Assembly (NCBI RefSeq): GCF_001405015.1
Contig: NZ_CYZX01000027.1
Location: 1 to 47,418, forward strand
DNA length: 47,418 nt
DNA from: Clostridium disporicum
Lineage (GTDB): Bacteria > Bacillota > Clostridia > Clostridiales > Clostridiaceae
Direction of reading: 5' to 3'
Part shown: positions 7,641 to 16,779 of the stretch, one piece after another
Layout of the letters: each line of letters begins with the position of its first letter
Position numbering within the stretch: position 1 is the stretch's first letter
Made by a program: the position numbers and the translations under genes
Notes under the pieces: generated by a model
What the model was told of the DNA's origin: nothing
The model's input: the letters and a program-made list of their open reading frames with translations, nothing else
Database searches by the model: none

Positions 7641-9323
7641 ATGAAAAAGATTAAACAATTATTATCCTTGGTACTTGTTTCTGCATTGTCATTGGGGCTG
7701 ATATCATGTGGAAATAGTAGTACATCATCAGGCGGAACTTCATCTGGAGATTCTAATCAATCAGCATCTACAGATGGAGCTGCTAGCCAAAGTAGTGATA
7801 GTTTAAAGGTTCATATCGATGTTGAAGTAGCATCAATGGACCCACAAATTGCAACAGATGGAACTTCATTTGAAGTTTTAGCTGCAGTAACTGAAGGGTT
7901 ATTCTCTGTAGATGAAGCAGGGTCACCTATTAAGGCGTTAGCAGACACTGTTGAAAAGAGTGAAGATGGATTAAAGTATACAATTACTTTAAAAGATGCA
8001 AAATGGACAAATGGAACCCCTGTAACTGCAAATGATTTTGTATTTGCATGGAAGCGTCTTGTAGATCCTAATGTTGCAAGTGAATATGCATTTATAGTAG
8101 GAATTGCAGGTATAAAAAATGCTGATGCAATTGCATCTGGAGAAATGGACTTAGACGAATTAGGAGTTGTGGCTAAAGATGATAAGACTTTAGAAATTGA
8201 ATTGGATACTCCAGTTCCATTCTTTGAAAGCTTAATGTCTTTCCCTTCATTTTTACCAGTAAATGAAGAGTTCTTTAATCAATGTGGTGATAGTTTTGCT
8301 ACAAGTCCAGATACTATTCTTTGTAATGGACCATTTAAAGTTACTTCATATGAACCGGCAGCAACAACAATAGAGTTAGTTAAAAATGAAGACTATTGGG
8401 ATGCTGATGCAGTTAGTCTTTCTGGTATTAAATATCAAGTAATTAAGGATGCACAACAAACTATGCTTGCTTACCAAAACGGAGATTTAGATGTAGCTAC
8501 ACTTTCTGGTGAACAAGTAGAGCAATTCCAAGGAGACTCTGAGTTTAACAACATAATGGCTGGATACCTTTGGTATATATCTCCTAACCAAACTGTCGCT
8601 GGATTAGAAAATGAAAATTTAAGAAAAGCATTAGCTATGTCTTTTGATAAGGATGCGATAGTAAATAATATATTAAAAGATGGTTCTATAGTAGCAGATT
8701 TTGCAGTACCAACATTATTAGCAACAGGACCAGATGGTAAGGACTTTAGAGACGGAACTCCTACTTATCTTTCTTGTGATAAAGTAAAAGCTTTAGAATA
8801 TTTTGAAAAGGCTAAAGAAGAATTAGGTAAAGATTCATTTACTTATACAATGATAGTTGAAGATACAGAATCAGCTCAAAATGTAGCACAATTTATTCAA
8901 GCAGAAATTCAAACTACACTTCCAGGTGTTACTATAAATCTTGAAGTTATGCCTAAGAAGAACAGAGTTGAAAGAATGCAAGAAGGTACATTTGAATTAG
9001 GATTAACTAGATGGGGACCTGACTATGCAGACCCAATGACTTACTTAGATATGTGGACTACAGATAGTGCTAACAACTATGGTTTCTGGTCAAATCCAGA
9101 TTATGATGCAGTAATTCAATCAGCTAAAAAAGGTGAATTAGCATTAGATGTTGAAAAGAGATGGGAAGCACTTAAAGAAGCTGAAGCTGTAGTAATGGAT
9201 GAAGCAGTTATATTCCCAGTTTACCAAAAAGGTAATGCTGTAATGATTAAGAGTAATGTTTCAGGAATTGAGTTCCACTCAGTAGGTATTAATAGAGTAT
9301 TTAAGAATGCTACTAAAAATTAA
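7641..9323 (+). CDS. oppA: Oligopeptide-binding lipoprotein OppA
   Basis: The 560-residue solute-binding protein belongs to the SBP family 5 (peptide/nickel). It has a lipoprotein signal peptide with lipobox LISC and lipidated Cys23, a Ser/Gly/Thr-rich linker, then the family's conserved opening (LKVHIDVEVASMDPQIATDG). TNGTPVTANDFVFAWKRLVDP at about residues 123-143 is the classical OppA signature. It is anchored outside the membrane and hands peptides to OppBC. It is the first gene of the opp operon, with AAGGGGGC before the ATG. Confidence 0.92.
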   Translation: MKKIKQLLSLVLVSALSLGLISCGNSSTSSGGTSSGDSNQSASTDGAASQSSDSLKVHIDVEVASMDPQIATDGTSFEVLAAVTEGLFSVDEAGSPIKALADTVEKSEDGLKYTITLKDAKWTNGTPVTANDFVFAWKRLVDPNVASEYAFIVGIAGIKNADAIASGEMDLDELGVVAKDDKTLEIELDTPVPFFESLMSFPSFLPVNEEFFNQCGDSFATSPDTILCNGPFKVTSYEPAATTIELVKNEDYWDADAVSLSGIKYQVIKDAQQTMLAYQNGDLDVATLSGEQVEQFQGDSEFNNIMAGYLWYISPNQTVAGLENENLRKALAMSFDKDAIVNNILKDGSIVADFAVPTLLATGPDGKDFRDGTPTYLSCDKVKALEYFEKAKEELGKDSFTYTMIVEDTESAQNVAQFIQAEIQTTLPGVTINLEVMPKKNRVERMQEGTFELGLTRWGPDYADPMTYLDMWTTDSANNYGFWSNPDYDAVIQSAKKGELALDVEKRWEALKEAEAVVMDEAVIFPVYQKGNAVMIKSNVSGIEFHSVGINRVFKNATKN

Positions 9324-9335
9324 GATGTATTAACA

Positions 9336-9372
9336 AATGTTACAGTGGTCTAAGTTTAGCCACTGTAATATT
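9336..9372 (+). terminator. Intercistronic hairpin between oppA and oppB
   Basis: AATGTTACAGTGG and CCACTGTAATATT form a 13-pair stem with one mismatch, followed by TTGTTT. A stem here probably lets oppA mRNA accumulate above the permease genes, either by partial termination or by 3'-end protection. The T-run is poor, so full termination is unlikely. Confidence 0.6.
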
Positions 9373-9392
9373 GTTTAAAGGAGGCAAACACG

Positions 9393-10334
9393 ATGAAAAA
9401 ATATTTGTTTAAGAGAATATGTATCGCGGTGTTAACTCTATTAGCCATCCTTTTAGTATTATTTTTAATGCTAGAATTTATGCCAGGCTCTCCATTTAAT
9501 GATGAAAAATTAACAGCAGATCAAATAGCTATATTAAATGCGAAATATGGATTAGATCAGCCTATATATATAAGATTTTTCAATTATGTGAAGAACATGA
9601 TTACTGGTGACTTTGGAGTTTCATACACAATAGCTAAAAATACACCTATATCAACTTTACTTAAAACAAGATTGCCTATTTCTCTAAAAATAGGAGGACA
9701 AGCAGTTCTTTTAGGAACTATAGTAGGATTGATTTTAGGTATAACAGCAGCACTAAATCATAATAAAATTTGGGATACAATAACAACAATAATCTCAGTT
9801 TTAGGTGTTAGCTTACCATCATATGTATTTGCTTTAGCACTTTCATATTCTTTAGGATTTAAATTAAAATGGTTTCCACTTCTTTATTCTACCGGAACAC
9901 CATTTAAATCTTCTATATTACCGACAATTGCTTTATGTATGTTTACAGTAGCTACAATAGCTAGATTTACAAGGACAGAGATGCTAGAGGTAATAGATTC
10001 AGATTATATACTTTTAGCTGAAAGTAAGGGGATAAAAGGAGCAAAATTAATAATTAGACATGAATTAAGAAATGCATTAATTCCAATAATAACAGTTTTA
10101 GCACCACTTGTTGTAGGTCTTATGACAGGTAGTTTAGTTATAGAGAAGATATTTTCTATTCCTGGAATAGGAAGCCTTTTAGTTACAGCTATACAATCAA
10201 ATGATTATAACGTAATTATGGCTTTAGCATTTATTTATAGTGCAATGTATATAGGAATAATGCTTATAGTTGATATATTATACGGAGTAATTGACCCAAG
10301 AATAAGATTAGCAAAGGAGGATAACCATGAGTAA
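9393..10334 (+). CDS. oppB: Oligopeptide permease OppB
   Basis: This is a 313-residue inner-membrane permease. It has an N-terminal membrane segment (residues 9-30), the periplasmic GLDQPIYIRFFNYVKNMITGDFGVSY region typical of OppB/DppB, and further membrane segments. The EAA loop is AESKGIKGAKLIIRHELRNA at about residues 208-228, and the C-terminal signature is IDPRIR. AAGGAGGC precedes the start. It overlaps oppC by eight bases. Confidence 0.92.
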   Translation: MKKYLFKRICIAVLTLLAILLVLFLMLEFMPGSPFNDEKLTADQIAILNAKYGLDQPIYIRFFNYVKNMITGDFGVSYTIAKNTPISTLLKTRLPISLKIGGQAVLLGTIVGLILGITAALNHNKIWDTITTIISVLGVSLPSYVFALALSYSLGFKLKWFPLLYSTGTPFKSSILPTIALCMFTVATIARFTRTEMLEVIDSDYILLAESKGIKGAKLIIRHELRNALIPIITVLAPLVVGLMTGSLVIEKIFSIPGIGSLLVTAIQSNDYNVIMALAFIYSAMYIGIMLIVDILYGVIDPRIRLAKEDNHE

Positions 10335-11394
10335 TGTAGTTGCAAGAGATATAGAATTAGATTTTTTAGACGATGATTTTGAATTAGTTGGTTCAGAAAA
10401 TGTAGCTACTATTGATACTACCTATGCTAGTCAACCTTATTGGAAAGATGTATTGAGTAGATTTGTTAAAAATAAAGGTGCAATAATCGGACTAATATGT
10501 ATAGTTTTAATAATATTTATGGCTGTAATTGGAGTTGGATTAAATGAACATACTTATGACTCTCAAATAATAGCTCATCAAAATTTAGCACCAAGAATTC
10601 CAGGGTTAGAGAAGTTGGGGATATTTGATGGTAGTGAAAAGATGACAACATCATCAGGGGTAGTAGAAGTTAATAAATATGTATCAGCAAATGGTAGTGT
10701 TACAGGACTTGAAGATACTTATTACTGGTTTGGAACTGATGTTTTAGGTAGAGATATATTTACTAGGACATGGATGGGGACAAGGATATCTTTATATATA
10801 GCATTAGTTGCAGTTTTAATAGATATGCTTTTTGGTTTGAGTTATGGACTTATTTCAGGTTATTTTGGTGGAGCTATTGATAATGCAATGCAAAGATTTG
10901 CTGAAATATTAAATGGGATACCTAATCTTGTAATAGTTACTTTGCTTATAATTGTACTAAAGCCTGGACTTTTAACAATTACATTTTCTCTTATGATTAC
11001 GGGATGGATTGGTATGAGTCGTATAGCTAGAGCACAAGTTTTAAAATTAAAAGAGCAAGAATTTATATTAGCGTCAAGAACTTTAGGAGCAAGAAATTTC
11101 TTTATAATTTTTAAAGAGATATTACCTAATATTTTTGGTCAAATAATTACAAATACAATGTTCTCAATTCCAAATGCAATATTTACAGAAGCATTTTTAG
11201 CATTTATAGGACTTGGAGTTCCAGCACCTATGGCATCTTTAGGTTCACTTATAAGTGAAGCATTTAAGTCATTTACAACACATCCTTATATGATAATACC
11301 ACCAGTAGTAGTTTTAGCACTATTAATGCTTAGCTTTAATATGCTAGCAGATGGACTTCGTGATGCTTTCGACCCTAAGATGAAGGAAATGTAG
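10327..11394 (+). CDS. oppC: Oligopeptide permease OppC
   Basis: This is a 355-residue permease, the partner of OppB. A roughly 55-residue acidic cytoplasmic N-terminus leads into the first membrane segment, then an extracytoplasmic insert containing YYWFGTDVLGRDIFTRTWMG (the GTDxxGRD motif). The EAA loop is SRTLGARNFFIIFKEILPN. The longer N-terminus and first loop are usual for Gram-positive OppC. Translational coupling to oppB is likely from the overlap. Confidence 0.92.
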   Translation: MSNVVARDIELDFLDDDFELVGSENVATIDTTYASQPYWKDVLSRFVKNKGAIIGLICIVLIIFMAVIGVGLNEHTYDSQIIAHQNLAPRIPGLEKLGIFDGSEKMTTSSGVVEVNKYVSANGSVTGLEDTYYWFGTDVLGRDIFTRTWMGTRISLYIALVAVLIDMLFGLSYGLISGYFGGAIDNAMQRFAEILNGIPNLVIVTLLIIVLKPGLLTITFSLMITGWIGMSRIARAQVLKLKEQEFILASRTLGARNFFIIFKEILPNIFGQIITNTMFSIPNAIFTEAFLAFIGLGVPAPMASLGSLISEAFKSFTTHPYMIIPPVVVLALLMLSFNMLADGLRDAFDPKMKEM

Positions 11395-11407
11395 GAGGTG
11401 GATGTAG

Positions 11408-12505
11408 ATGAGAGAAAAAGTATTAGAAATTAGAGATTTATCCATATCTTTTACAACATCACAAGGTAAGGTAAATGCAATTAGAGGAGTAGAGCTTGAT
11501 TTATATAGAGGTGAAACATTAGCTATAGTAGGTGAAAGTGGCAGTGGTAAGTCAGTTACAATGAAATCTGTTATGGGCATATTAAGCAATAATGGAGAAA
11601 TAAATTCTGGTACTGTTAATTTTACTTATTATAGGGATGATGAAAAAATAGATGTAGATTTATTAAAACTATCTAAAAAAGAAATGAGAGATAGAATTAA
11701 TGGGAAGAGGGTAGCGATGATATTCCAAGACCCTATGACATCTCTAAACCCTACGATGACAATCGGAAAACAAATAATGGAGGGAATGATTTATCACTAT
11801 AAAAAGTCTAAGAAGGAAGCTTATGATAGAGCTGTAGAGCTATTAAAGCTTGTTGGGATAAATGATGCTGAAAAGCGTATGAAAAACTACCCTCATCAGC
11901 TTTCAGGAGGAATGAGACAAAGAGTTGTTATAGCTATAGCACTTGCTTGTAACCCAGACCTTTTAATATGTGATGAGCCAACAACAGCTTTAGACGTTAC
12001 TATTCAAGCTAAAATATTAGAGCTTATAAAAGATATTCAAAGAAAGATGAATCTATCAGTAATATATATAACTCACGATTTAGGAGTTGTGGCAAAGGTT
12101 GCAGATTATGTAGCAGTAATGTATGCAGGTAAAATAGTTGAAAAAGGTAAGGTAGATGAAATATTTTATGAGCCGAAGCACCCATACACTTGGGGACTTT
12201 TATCAGCAATGCCTGATTTAGATACAGATGACAATAAGCTGTACACAATACCAGGAAGTCCACCGAATCTTTTAATGCCTGTTAAAGGTGATGCTTTTGC
12301 ACCAAGAAATATGTATGCATTAAAAATAGACTATAGATTAGAGCCTCCAATGTTTAAAGTTTCAGACACTCATTATGCAGCAACTTGGTTGCTTCACGAA
12401 AAAGCACCAAAAATAGATATGCCAGAAGAGCTTAAGTTAAAGATAGATAGAATGTTAAAGGAGGCGGACATGTATGGAAGAGAAGAAGCCTTTGCTAAAG
12501 GTTGA
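11408..12505 (+). CDS. oppD: Oligopeptide importer ATPase OppD
   Basis: This is a 365-residue ABC ATPase. Walker A is GESGSGKS at about residues 42-49, the Q-loop reads MIFQDPMTSLNP, the signature is LSGGMRQR, Walker B is LLICDEPTTALD and the switch is YITHD. The C-terminal extension reads GSPPNLLMPVKGDAFAPRN, where DppD-type ATPases have GCPFAPRC. The cysteines of the proposed iron-sulfur site are thus absent, as I recall is normal for Bacillus-type OppD. The gene overlaps oppF by 32 bases. Confidence 0.92.
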   Translation: MREKVLEIRDLSISFTTSQGKVNAIRGVELDLYRGETLAIVGESGSGKSVTMKSVMGILSNNGEINSGTVNFTYYRDDEKIDVDLLKLSKKEMRDRINGKRVAMIFQDPMTSLNPTMTIGKQIMEGMIYHYKKSKKEAYDRAVELLKLVGINDAEKRMKNYPHQLSGGMRQRVVIAIALACNPDLLICDEPTTALDVTIQAKILELIKDIQRKMNLSVIYITHDLGVVAKVADYVAVMYAGKIVEKGKVDEIFYEPKHPYTWGLLSAMPDLDTDDNKLYTIPGSPPNLLMPVKGDAFAPRNMYALKIDYRLEPPMFKVSDTHYAATWLLHEKAPKIDMPEELKLKIDRMLKEADMYGREEAFAKG

Positions 12506-13403
12506 AAATTTAAAGCAGTATTTTAAAGTAAATAAAAAGTTTATGGTAAGAGCTGTTAATGGAGTTTCCTTTAATATTTATCAAGGAGAGACTTATGGAC
12601 TTGTTGGTGAATCAGGAAGTGGTAAGTCTACTATTGGAAGGTCTATTATTCGTTTATATAATCCTACAGGAGGAAAGATAACCTTTGATGGAGTTGATGT
12701 AACAGGAAAACTCTCTAAAAAAGAAGAGAAGCATCTTAGGACAAACATGCAGATGATTTTCCAAGACCCTATGGCATGTTTAAACCCTCGTAAGAAGGTT
12801 TTAGATATAATAGCTCAAGGTCTAGACATTCATGGATTATGTAAAGATAAAAAAGAAAGAGAAGAAAAAGTATATAAAATATTAGAAAAAGTAGGATTAT
12901 CAAGAGAGCACGCAAGTAGATATCCACATCAATTTTCAGGAGGACAAAGACAGCGTATAGGAATAGCAAGAGCTCTTATTATGAATCCAAAACTTATAAT
13001 TGCAGATGAAGCTATAAGTGCATTAGATGTATCAATTCAAGCTCAAGTTGTAAACCTAATGAAGGATATACAAGAAGAAACAAATATAGCATTTTTATTT
13101 ATAGCTCATGATTTATCAATGGTTAAATATATCTCCGATAGAATTGGTGTTTTACATTTAGGAAATCTATTAGAAACAGGAACTACAGAAGAGATATTTT
13201 CAAATCCAATACATCCATATACAAAATCTTTAATATCAGCTATTCCACATCCTAATCCTATAGTAGAAAAAGTGAGAATAGCAGAAGAGTATTGTTATGA
13301 GACTAGTGGAATAGATTATAGTAAAGGTAAAGAACAACATGTAGGAGGAACTCATTACGTTCTTGCTACCGATGAAGAATTTAAAAGTTGGGTAAGTAAT
13401 TGA
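12474..13403 (+). CDS. oppF: Oligopeptide importer ATPase OppF
   Basis: This is a 309-residue ABC ATPase that pairs with OppD. Walker A is GESGSGKST at about residues 43-51, the Q-loop is MIFQDPMACLNPR, the signature is FSGGQRQR, Walker B reads LIIADEAISALD and the switch is FIAHD. The C-terminus HYVLATDEEFKSWV is typical of Gram-positive OppF. The start at 12474 follows AAAGGAGGCGGA inside the end of oppD. It is the last gene of the operon. Confidence 0.92.
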   Translation: MEEKKPLLKVENLKQYFKVNKKFMVRAVNGVSFNIYQGETYGLVGESGSGKSTIGRSIIRLYNPTGGKITFDGVDVTGKLSKKEEKHLRTNMQMIFQDPMACLNPRKKVLDIIAQGLDIHGLCKDKKEREEKVYKILEKVGLSREHASRYPHQFSGGQRQRIGIARALIMNPKLIIADEAISALDVSIQAQVVNLMKDIQEETNIAFLFIAHDLSMVKYISDRIGVLHLGNLLETGTTEEIFSNPIHPYTKSLISAIPHPNPIVEKVRIAEEYCYETSGIDYSKGKEQHVGGTHYVLATDEEFKSWVSN

Positions 13404-13452
13404 AGATAGTTTTGTTTTATTATGCTAACAGATACCTCCTTAATAATATATA

Positions 13453-13532
13453 GCTACCTTAAAACAGTTAAACAATAGTTATTTTAATAAAAATTTTATT
13501 GTTAAAATTGTTTTAAGGTAGCATTTTTTTTT
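13453..13532 (+). terminator. Strong terminator of the opp operon
   Basis: GCTACCTTAAAACAGTTAA pairs with TTAAAATTGTTTTAAGGTAGC, with further AT pairs inside, and ends in a run of nine or more T. Confidence 0.9.
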
Positions 13533-13661
13533 GGAAATTTTTTGTAATTTTGCTATAACATAATAATTTGATGATTAGCAGGGAAATATATTTAGTGTTT
13601 AGTAATATCAGTAGTATTTTTATGAAAAAAAATAAATTGTTATATTATAGGAGGCACTATT

Positions 13662-14312
13662 ATGAAAAAGTATTTATTAGTTCTTTTATTATTTACTAGT
13701 TTTATGGTTAAACCAGTATATGCTTTAGAAAAGACAGAAGTTAACAATGGTTATGTTATGGAAGAAAGTAAGTATAGTGAGTTTGATAATGAATCTGAAA
13801 GAATAATAAAGAGAATGGAAAAAACTATGCAGGTATTACCTATTACTGAAAACATTGATTATAATTTTATTAATGAGATGATAGCATTACATACTGAAGA
13901 AATACAGCTTTCTACTATTATTCAAGGATATACTGATAATCCTGAAGTACTTGAATATGCAAATGATTTATTATCAGCTGAAAATGGTGAATTAAGAGAA
14001 ATGAGAATCATAAAAAAAGATTTAGCTAAAGATATGAATAAACCTACTAAAGGAAACGAGGCATACGTTAAAGAGTTCAATAGTTTACTTAAAGGTAGAT
14101 TTAATAATTTATATGCTTATGAAAGATATGAAGATCCAGCTAAGAATTATTTAAATATAATGAATTTAAATAATGAAGCAGATATAGCGTTAGCAAATAC
14201 TTACTTAAAATATTCCGATAATGAAGTAGTTAAGAAAGTAGCTGAAAATATTATAAATGTTAAGAAAGAACAAATAAGTAAGGCTAAAGAATTATTAGCA
14301 GGAATTAAATAA
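13662..14312 (+). CDS. Secreted DUF305-like helical protein
   Basis: The 216-residue product has a signal peptide (MKKYLLVLLLFTSFMVKPVYA, cleavage near residue 21) and is otherwise helical and charged. NFINEMIALHTEEIQLSTII ... NPEVLEYANDLLSAENGELREM follows the DUF305/ferritin-like pattern, but the usual metal-binding HHQ reads LHT. The second half, DIALANTYLKYSDNEVVKKVAENII, looks like a second such repeat. It may be a divergent DUF305 protein that has lost metal binding. AGGAGGC precedes the start. A decayed copy of its upstream region lies at 15394-15520. Confidence 0.6.
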   Translation: MKKYLLVLLLFTSFMVKPVYALEKTEVNNGYVMEESKYSEFDNESERIIKRMEKTMQVLPITENIDYNFINEMIALHTEEIQLSTIIQGYTDNPEVLEYANDLLSAENGELREMRIIKKDLAKDMNKPTKGNEAYVKEFNSLLKGRFNNLYAYERYEDPAKNYLNIMNLNNEADIALANTYLKYSDNEVVKKVAENIINVKKEQISKAKELLAGIK

Positions 14313-14395
14313 TATTAAAATACCATATATTCATACAATTTAAAATGTACCCTATATAGTTAATCATAATAATTTTATGGGGTAATGCAATAAAA

Positions 14396-14436
14396 AAGAT
14401 GATTTATGTATTGAACATGAATCATCTTCTTTTATT
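14396..14436 (+). terminator. Terminator after the DUF305-like gene
   Basis: AAGATGATTTATG pairs with CATGAATCATCTT around TATTGAA (13 pairs, one G-U), followed by CTTTTATT. Confidence 0.8.
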
Positions 14437-14493
14437 AGGATATTCTTTTTCAATTTTATGATTATAAATTAAAATAAATAGCAATTATGATAG

Positions 14494-14520
14494 ATAAGTC
14501 GGCATATTATACCGACTTAT
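14494..14520 (-). terminator. Hairpin downstream of the nitroreductase gene
   Basis: ATAAGTCGG pairs with CCGACTTAT around CATATTATA, next to the stop of the minus-strand gene. No long T-run follows on that strand, so termination strength is doubtful. Confidence 0.5.
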
Positions 14521-14524
14521 AGTG

Positions 14525-15346
14525 CTATATCCAATTAATATTGGCAGTTTTTCTTGGGGCAGTTCTTTGATATTTAACATCAGGGTATCCAATTACTAAA
14601 CATGAAATTATTAATTTACTATCTTTTATTCCAAGTAAATCTAGTATTTCTTTATTATCTTGAGCAGCAATTTGTAAGAAGCCACTAAAGAAGGTTCCAA
14701 GACCTAATGCATCAGTCATAAGTTCCATATTTGAACATGCTAAACCACCATTTAGTGGATTTGGTGAAGTAACAAATATTGAAAGAGGAGCATTAAAGAA
14801 TAGTCTATCATTTTTTATTGGGTCCTTCTTGAATTCATTATAACTATATAGCCACATATTAGCATATCTCTTAAGGTGTTCTGTTTCAGGGGTTAAATTT
14901 GCCAATATATATTCACCTTTTCTTTTTAAGCTTTCATAAGCTAATTCTTTAAGTTTATTTAGTTTTTCAGTAACTACTATATAAGAAACGTCTTGGCTAT
15001 TAGTTGCAGTTTGAGTATATCTTCCAGCTTCGATAATTTTCATTATCTTTTCCTTTTCAACTTCTTTATTTTTAAATCTTCTAACGCTTCTTCTGAATTT
15101 AATAAAGTTTAAGAGATTATCAGCGTCTACAGAAAAGGTTTCTTTGTCATAAGGTATTACCTCGTTCATGTTATAATCATCTGTTGAAACAGCATCTACG
15201 GGACATATTGCTATACAGTGTCCACATTTAATACAACCTTCATTATTAATATCTGCTTTTCCATCTTTTAATGAAATTACACGAGCAGGGCAATCCTTAA
15301 TACATTGCATACAAGCTATACACTTGTGTCTATCTACTTTAAACAT
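14525..15346 (-). CDS. Ferredoxin-nitroreductase fusion protein
   Basis: The 273-residue product starts with two 4Fe-4S motifs, CIACMQCIKDCP (residues 9-20) and CIKCGHCIAICP (38-49). An FMN-dependent nitroreductase-fold domain begins near residue 82 (FIKFRRSVRRFKNKEV ... AGRYTQTATNSQ). Such fusions occur in anaerobes as oxidoreductases that probably take electrons through the ferredoxin domain. The true substrate is unknown. Its start is preceded by AAAGGAGTG. It is a monocistronic unit convergent with the DUF305-like gene. Confidence 0.88.
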   Translation of the reverse strand: MFKVDRHKCIACMQCIKDCPARVISLKDGKADINNEGCIKCGHCIAICPVDAVSTDDYNMNEVIPYDKETFSVDADNLLNFIKFRRSVRRFKNKEVEKEKIMKIIEAGRYTQTATNSQDVSYIVVTEKLNKLKELAYESLKRKGEYILANLTPETEHLKRYANMWLYSYNEFKKDPIKNDRLFFNAPLSIFVTSPNPLNGGLACSNMELMTDALGLGTFFSGFLQIAAQDNKEILDLLGIKDSKLIISCLVIGYPDVKYQRTAPRKTANINWI

Positions 15347-15393
15347 TTGAAAACACTCCTTTGATTTTATTATGTGCCTATTAAATTGATAGT

Positions 15394-15520
15394 CAGCGAG
15401 AAAATATATTTAGTGTGTAGTAATATTAAAAGTATTTTGTGCAAATAATTAAATTATTATGTTAAATTAGGTATGATTATGAAAAAATTCTTATTAGTTA
15501 TTCTGCTAATAAGAATTTAA
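15394..15520 (+). pseudogene. Decayed copy of the DUF305-like gene's upstream region and start
   Basis: AAATATATTTAGTG, AGTAATAT, AGTATTTT and then ATGAAAAA-TTATTAGTT occur in the same order as before and at the start of the gene at 13662 (source region about 13577-13695). The copied reading frame begins at 15479 as MKKFLLVIL and stops after 13 codons at 15518-15520. The ribosome site is degraded. It looks like a duplication whose coding part was lost. Confidence 0.55.
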
Positions 15521-15524
15521 TTTA
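15485..15524 (+). terminator. Perfect 13-pair hairpin
   Basis: AAATTCTTATTAG pairs perfectly with CTAATAAGAATTT around TTATTCTG, followed by AATTT. It lies inside the decayed signal-peptide frame and has terminator shape without a dense T-run. Confidence 0.5.
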
Positions 15525-15740
15525 ATCTATGGTAACTATTAATAAAGTTAATAATATCTCTATTATTTCTTAAGATAATAGTCTTTTCTTTATAATAAAT
15601 TAAATAGGTTGAAAAAGTTGATATTATGATAAAGATTTTTCAAAAAAGTTATAAATATGTATAGAAAAATAAAAAAATAATTCTTTAGATTCCAAAAATA
15701 TTTATTTTATTTTTATATTAATTATAATTTCTCTTGTAGA

Positions 15741-15848
15741 GATAGATAAAGAAAAATTATTTTATTAAAGGTAAACAGCACATACTAATAAATATTTTTG
15801 ATATAATTCCTCAAAATATTTATATATAAGATAATTTCTTTATCTATC
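15741..15848. repeat. 108-bp nested inverted repeat (MITE-like or structured leader)
   Basis: The outer arms GATAGATAAAGAAAAATTAT (15741-15760) and ATAATTTCTTTATCTATC (15831-15848) pair with one bulge region. An inner pair, AAATATTTT and AAAATATTT, lies within. It sits just upstream of the HAD gene. It could be a small non-autonomous element or the folded leader of that gene. TTGTA occurs close to both ends, but not exactly abutting them. Confidence 0.45.
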
Positions 15849-15886
15849 AATTGTAATAATTAGTAATGGAAGGGATAGATAATATT

Positions 15887-16744
15887 ATGAGTATAAAAGT
15901 AATAATAATGGACGTAGATGGAACATTAACTAATAGTAAAAAGGTAATTACAGAAAAAACTAAAGAAACTTTACTTAAAGCACAAGAAGCAGGGGCAAAA
16001 TTAATACTAGCATCAGGGAGGCCTACATCAGGATTAATGGATTTTGCTAAAGAGCTAAAGATGGATAAACATAACGGTCTTTTAGTTTCTTTTAATGGAG
16101 CAAAGGTAGTAGATTGTGAGACTAATGAAGTTTTATTCAATCAAACTATGACCGTAGAAGAGGGACAAGCTGTTCTTGAGCATATGAAAAAATTTAAAGT
16201 TAAGCCTATGATTGATAAAGGCGATTATATGTATGTTAATGATGTTTTTGATAATGAGATAGAGGTTAATGGTAAACCATTTAATATAATTCAATACGAG
16301 TCTCGTGGAGGAAAGTTTAAATTATGTGAAAAAGCTGATTTAGCAGCATTTGCTGATTATCCACTAAATAAAATTTTAACTGCAGGAGAGGCAGATTATT
16401 TAGCAGAAAATTATAAAGCTATGATGGAGCCTTTTAAGGATAAATTAAGTTGTATGTTTACAGCACCATTCTATTTTGAATTTACTGCTAATGGAATTGA
16501 TAAAGCTAAAGCTTTAGATACAGTCCTAATTCCAATGGGATATAAAAGAGAAGAAATGATTGCTTTTGGAGATGGGCATAACGATGCATCAATGGTTAAA
16601 TATGCAGGAATCGGAGTTGCTATGGCAAATGCTGTAGAAGACTTAAAAGCTATAGCAGATGAAATAACTTCATCAAATGAAGAAGATGGAATAGCAGTAT
16701 CATTACATGAGCATATGCCAGAACTTTGCTTAGTTAATAGCTAA
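15887..16744 (+). CDS. Cof-type HAD phosphatase
   Basis: This is a 285-residue haloacid-dehalogenase hydrolase of the Cof/YidA type. Motif I is DVDGTLTNSKK near the N-terminus, motif II lies in LILASGRP, and motif IV is AFGDGHNDASM near residue 232, with a type-IIB cap domain between. Such enzymes dephosphorylate sugar phosphates or flavin/pyridoxal phosphates; the substrate is open. The ATG at 15887 is preferred to the in-frame ATG at 15866 because GAAGGGA sits between them as a ribosome site. Confidence 0.87.
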   Translation: MSIKVIIMDVDGTLTNSKKVITEKTKETLLKAQEAGAKLILASGRPTSGLMDFAKELKMDKHNGLLVSFNGAKVVDCETNEVLFNQTMTVEEGQAVLEHMKKFKVKPMIDKGDYMYVNDVFDNEIEVNGKPFNIIQYESRGGKFKLCEKADLAAFADYPLNKILTAGEADYLAENYKAMMEPFKDKLSCMFTAPFYFEFTANGIDKAKALDTVLIPMGYKREEMIAFGDGHNDASMVKYAGIGVAMANAVEDLKAIADEITSSNEEDGIAVSLHEHMPELCLVNS

Positions 16745-16779
16745 TACTGTAGAGTTAAGAATAAGATAAGTGCAAACGA

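Noticed and set aside
11408..12505. Loss of iron-sulfur cysteines in OppD as an anomaly
   Set aside because: As I recall, Gram-positive OppD proteins normally have GDAFAxRN in place of the cysteine motif, so this is family-typical.
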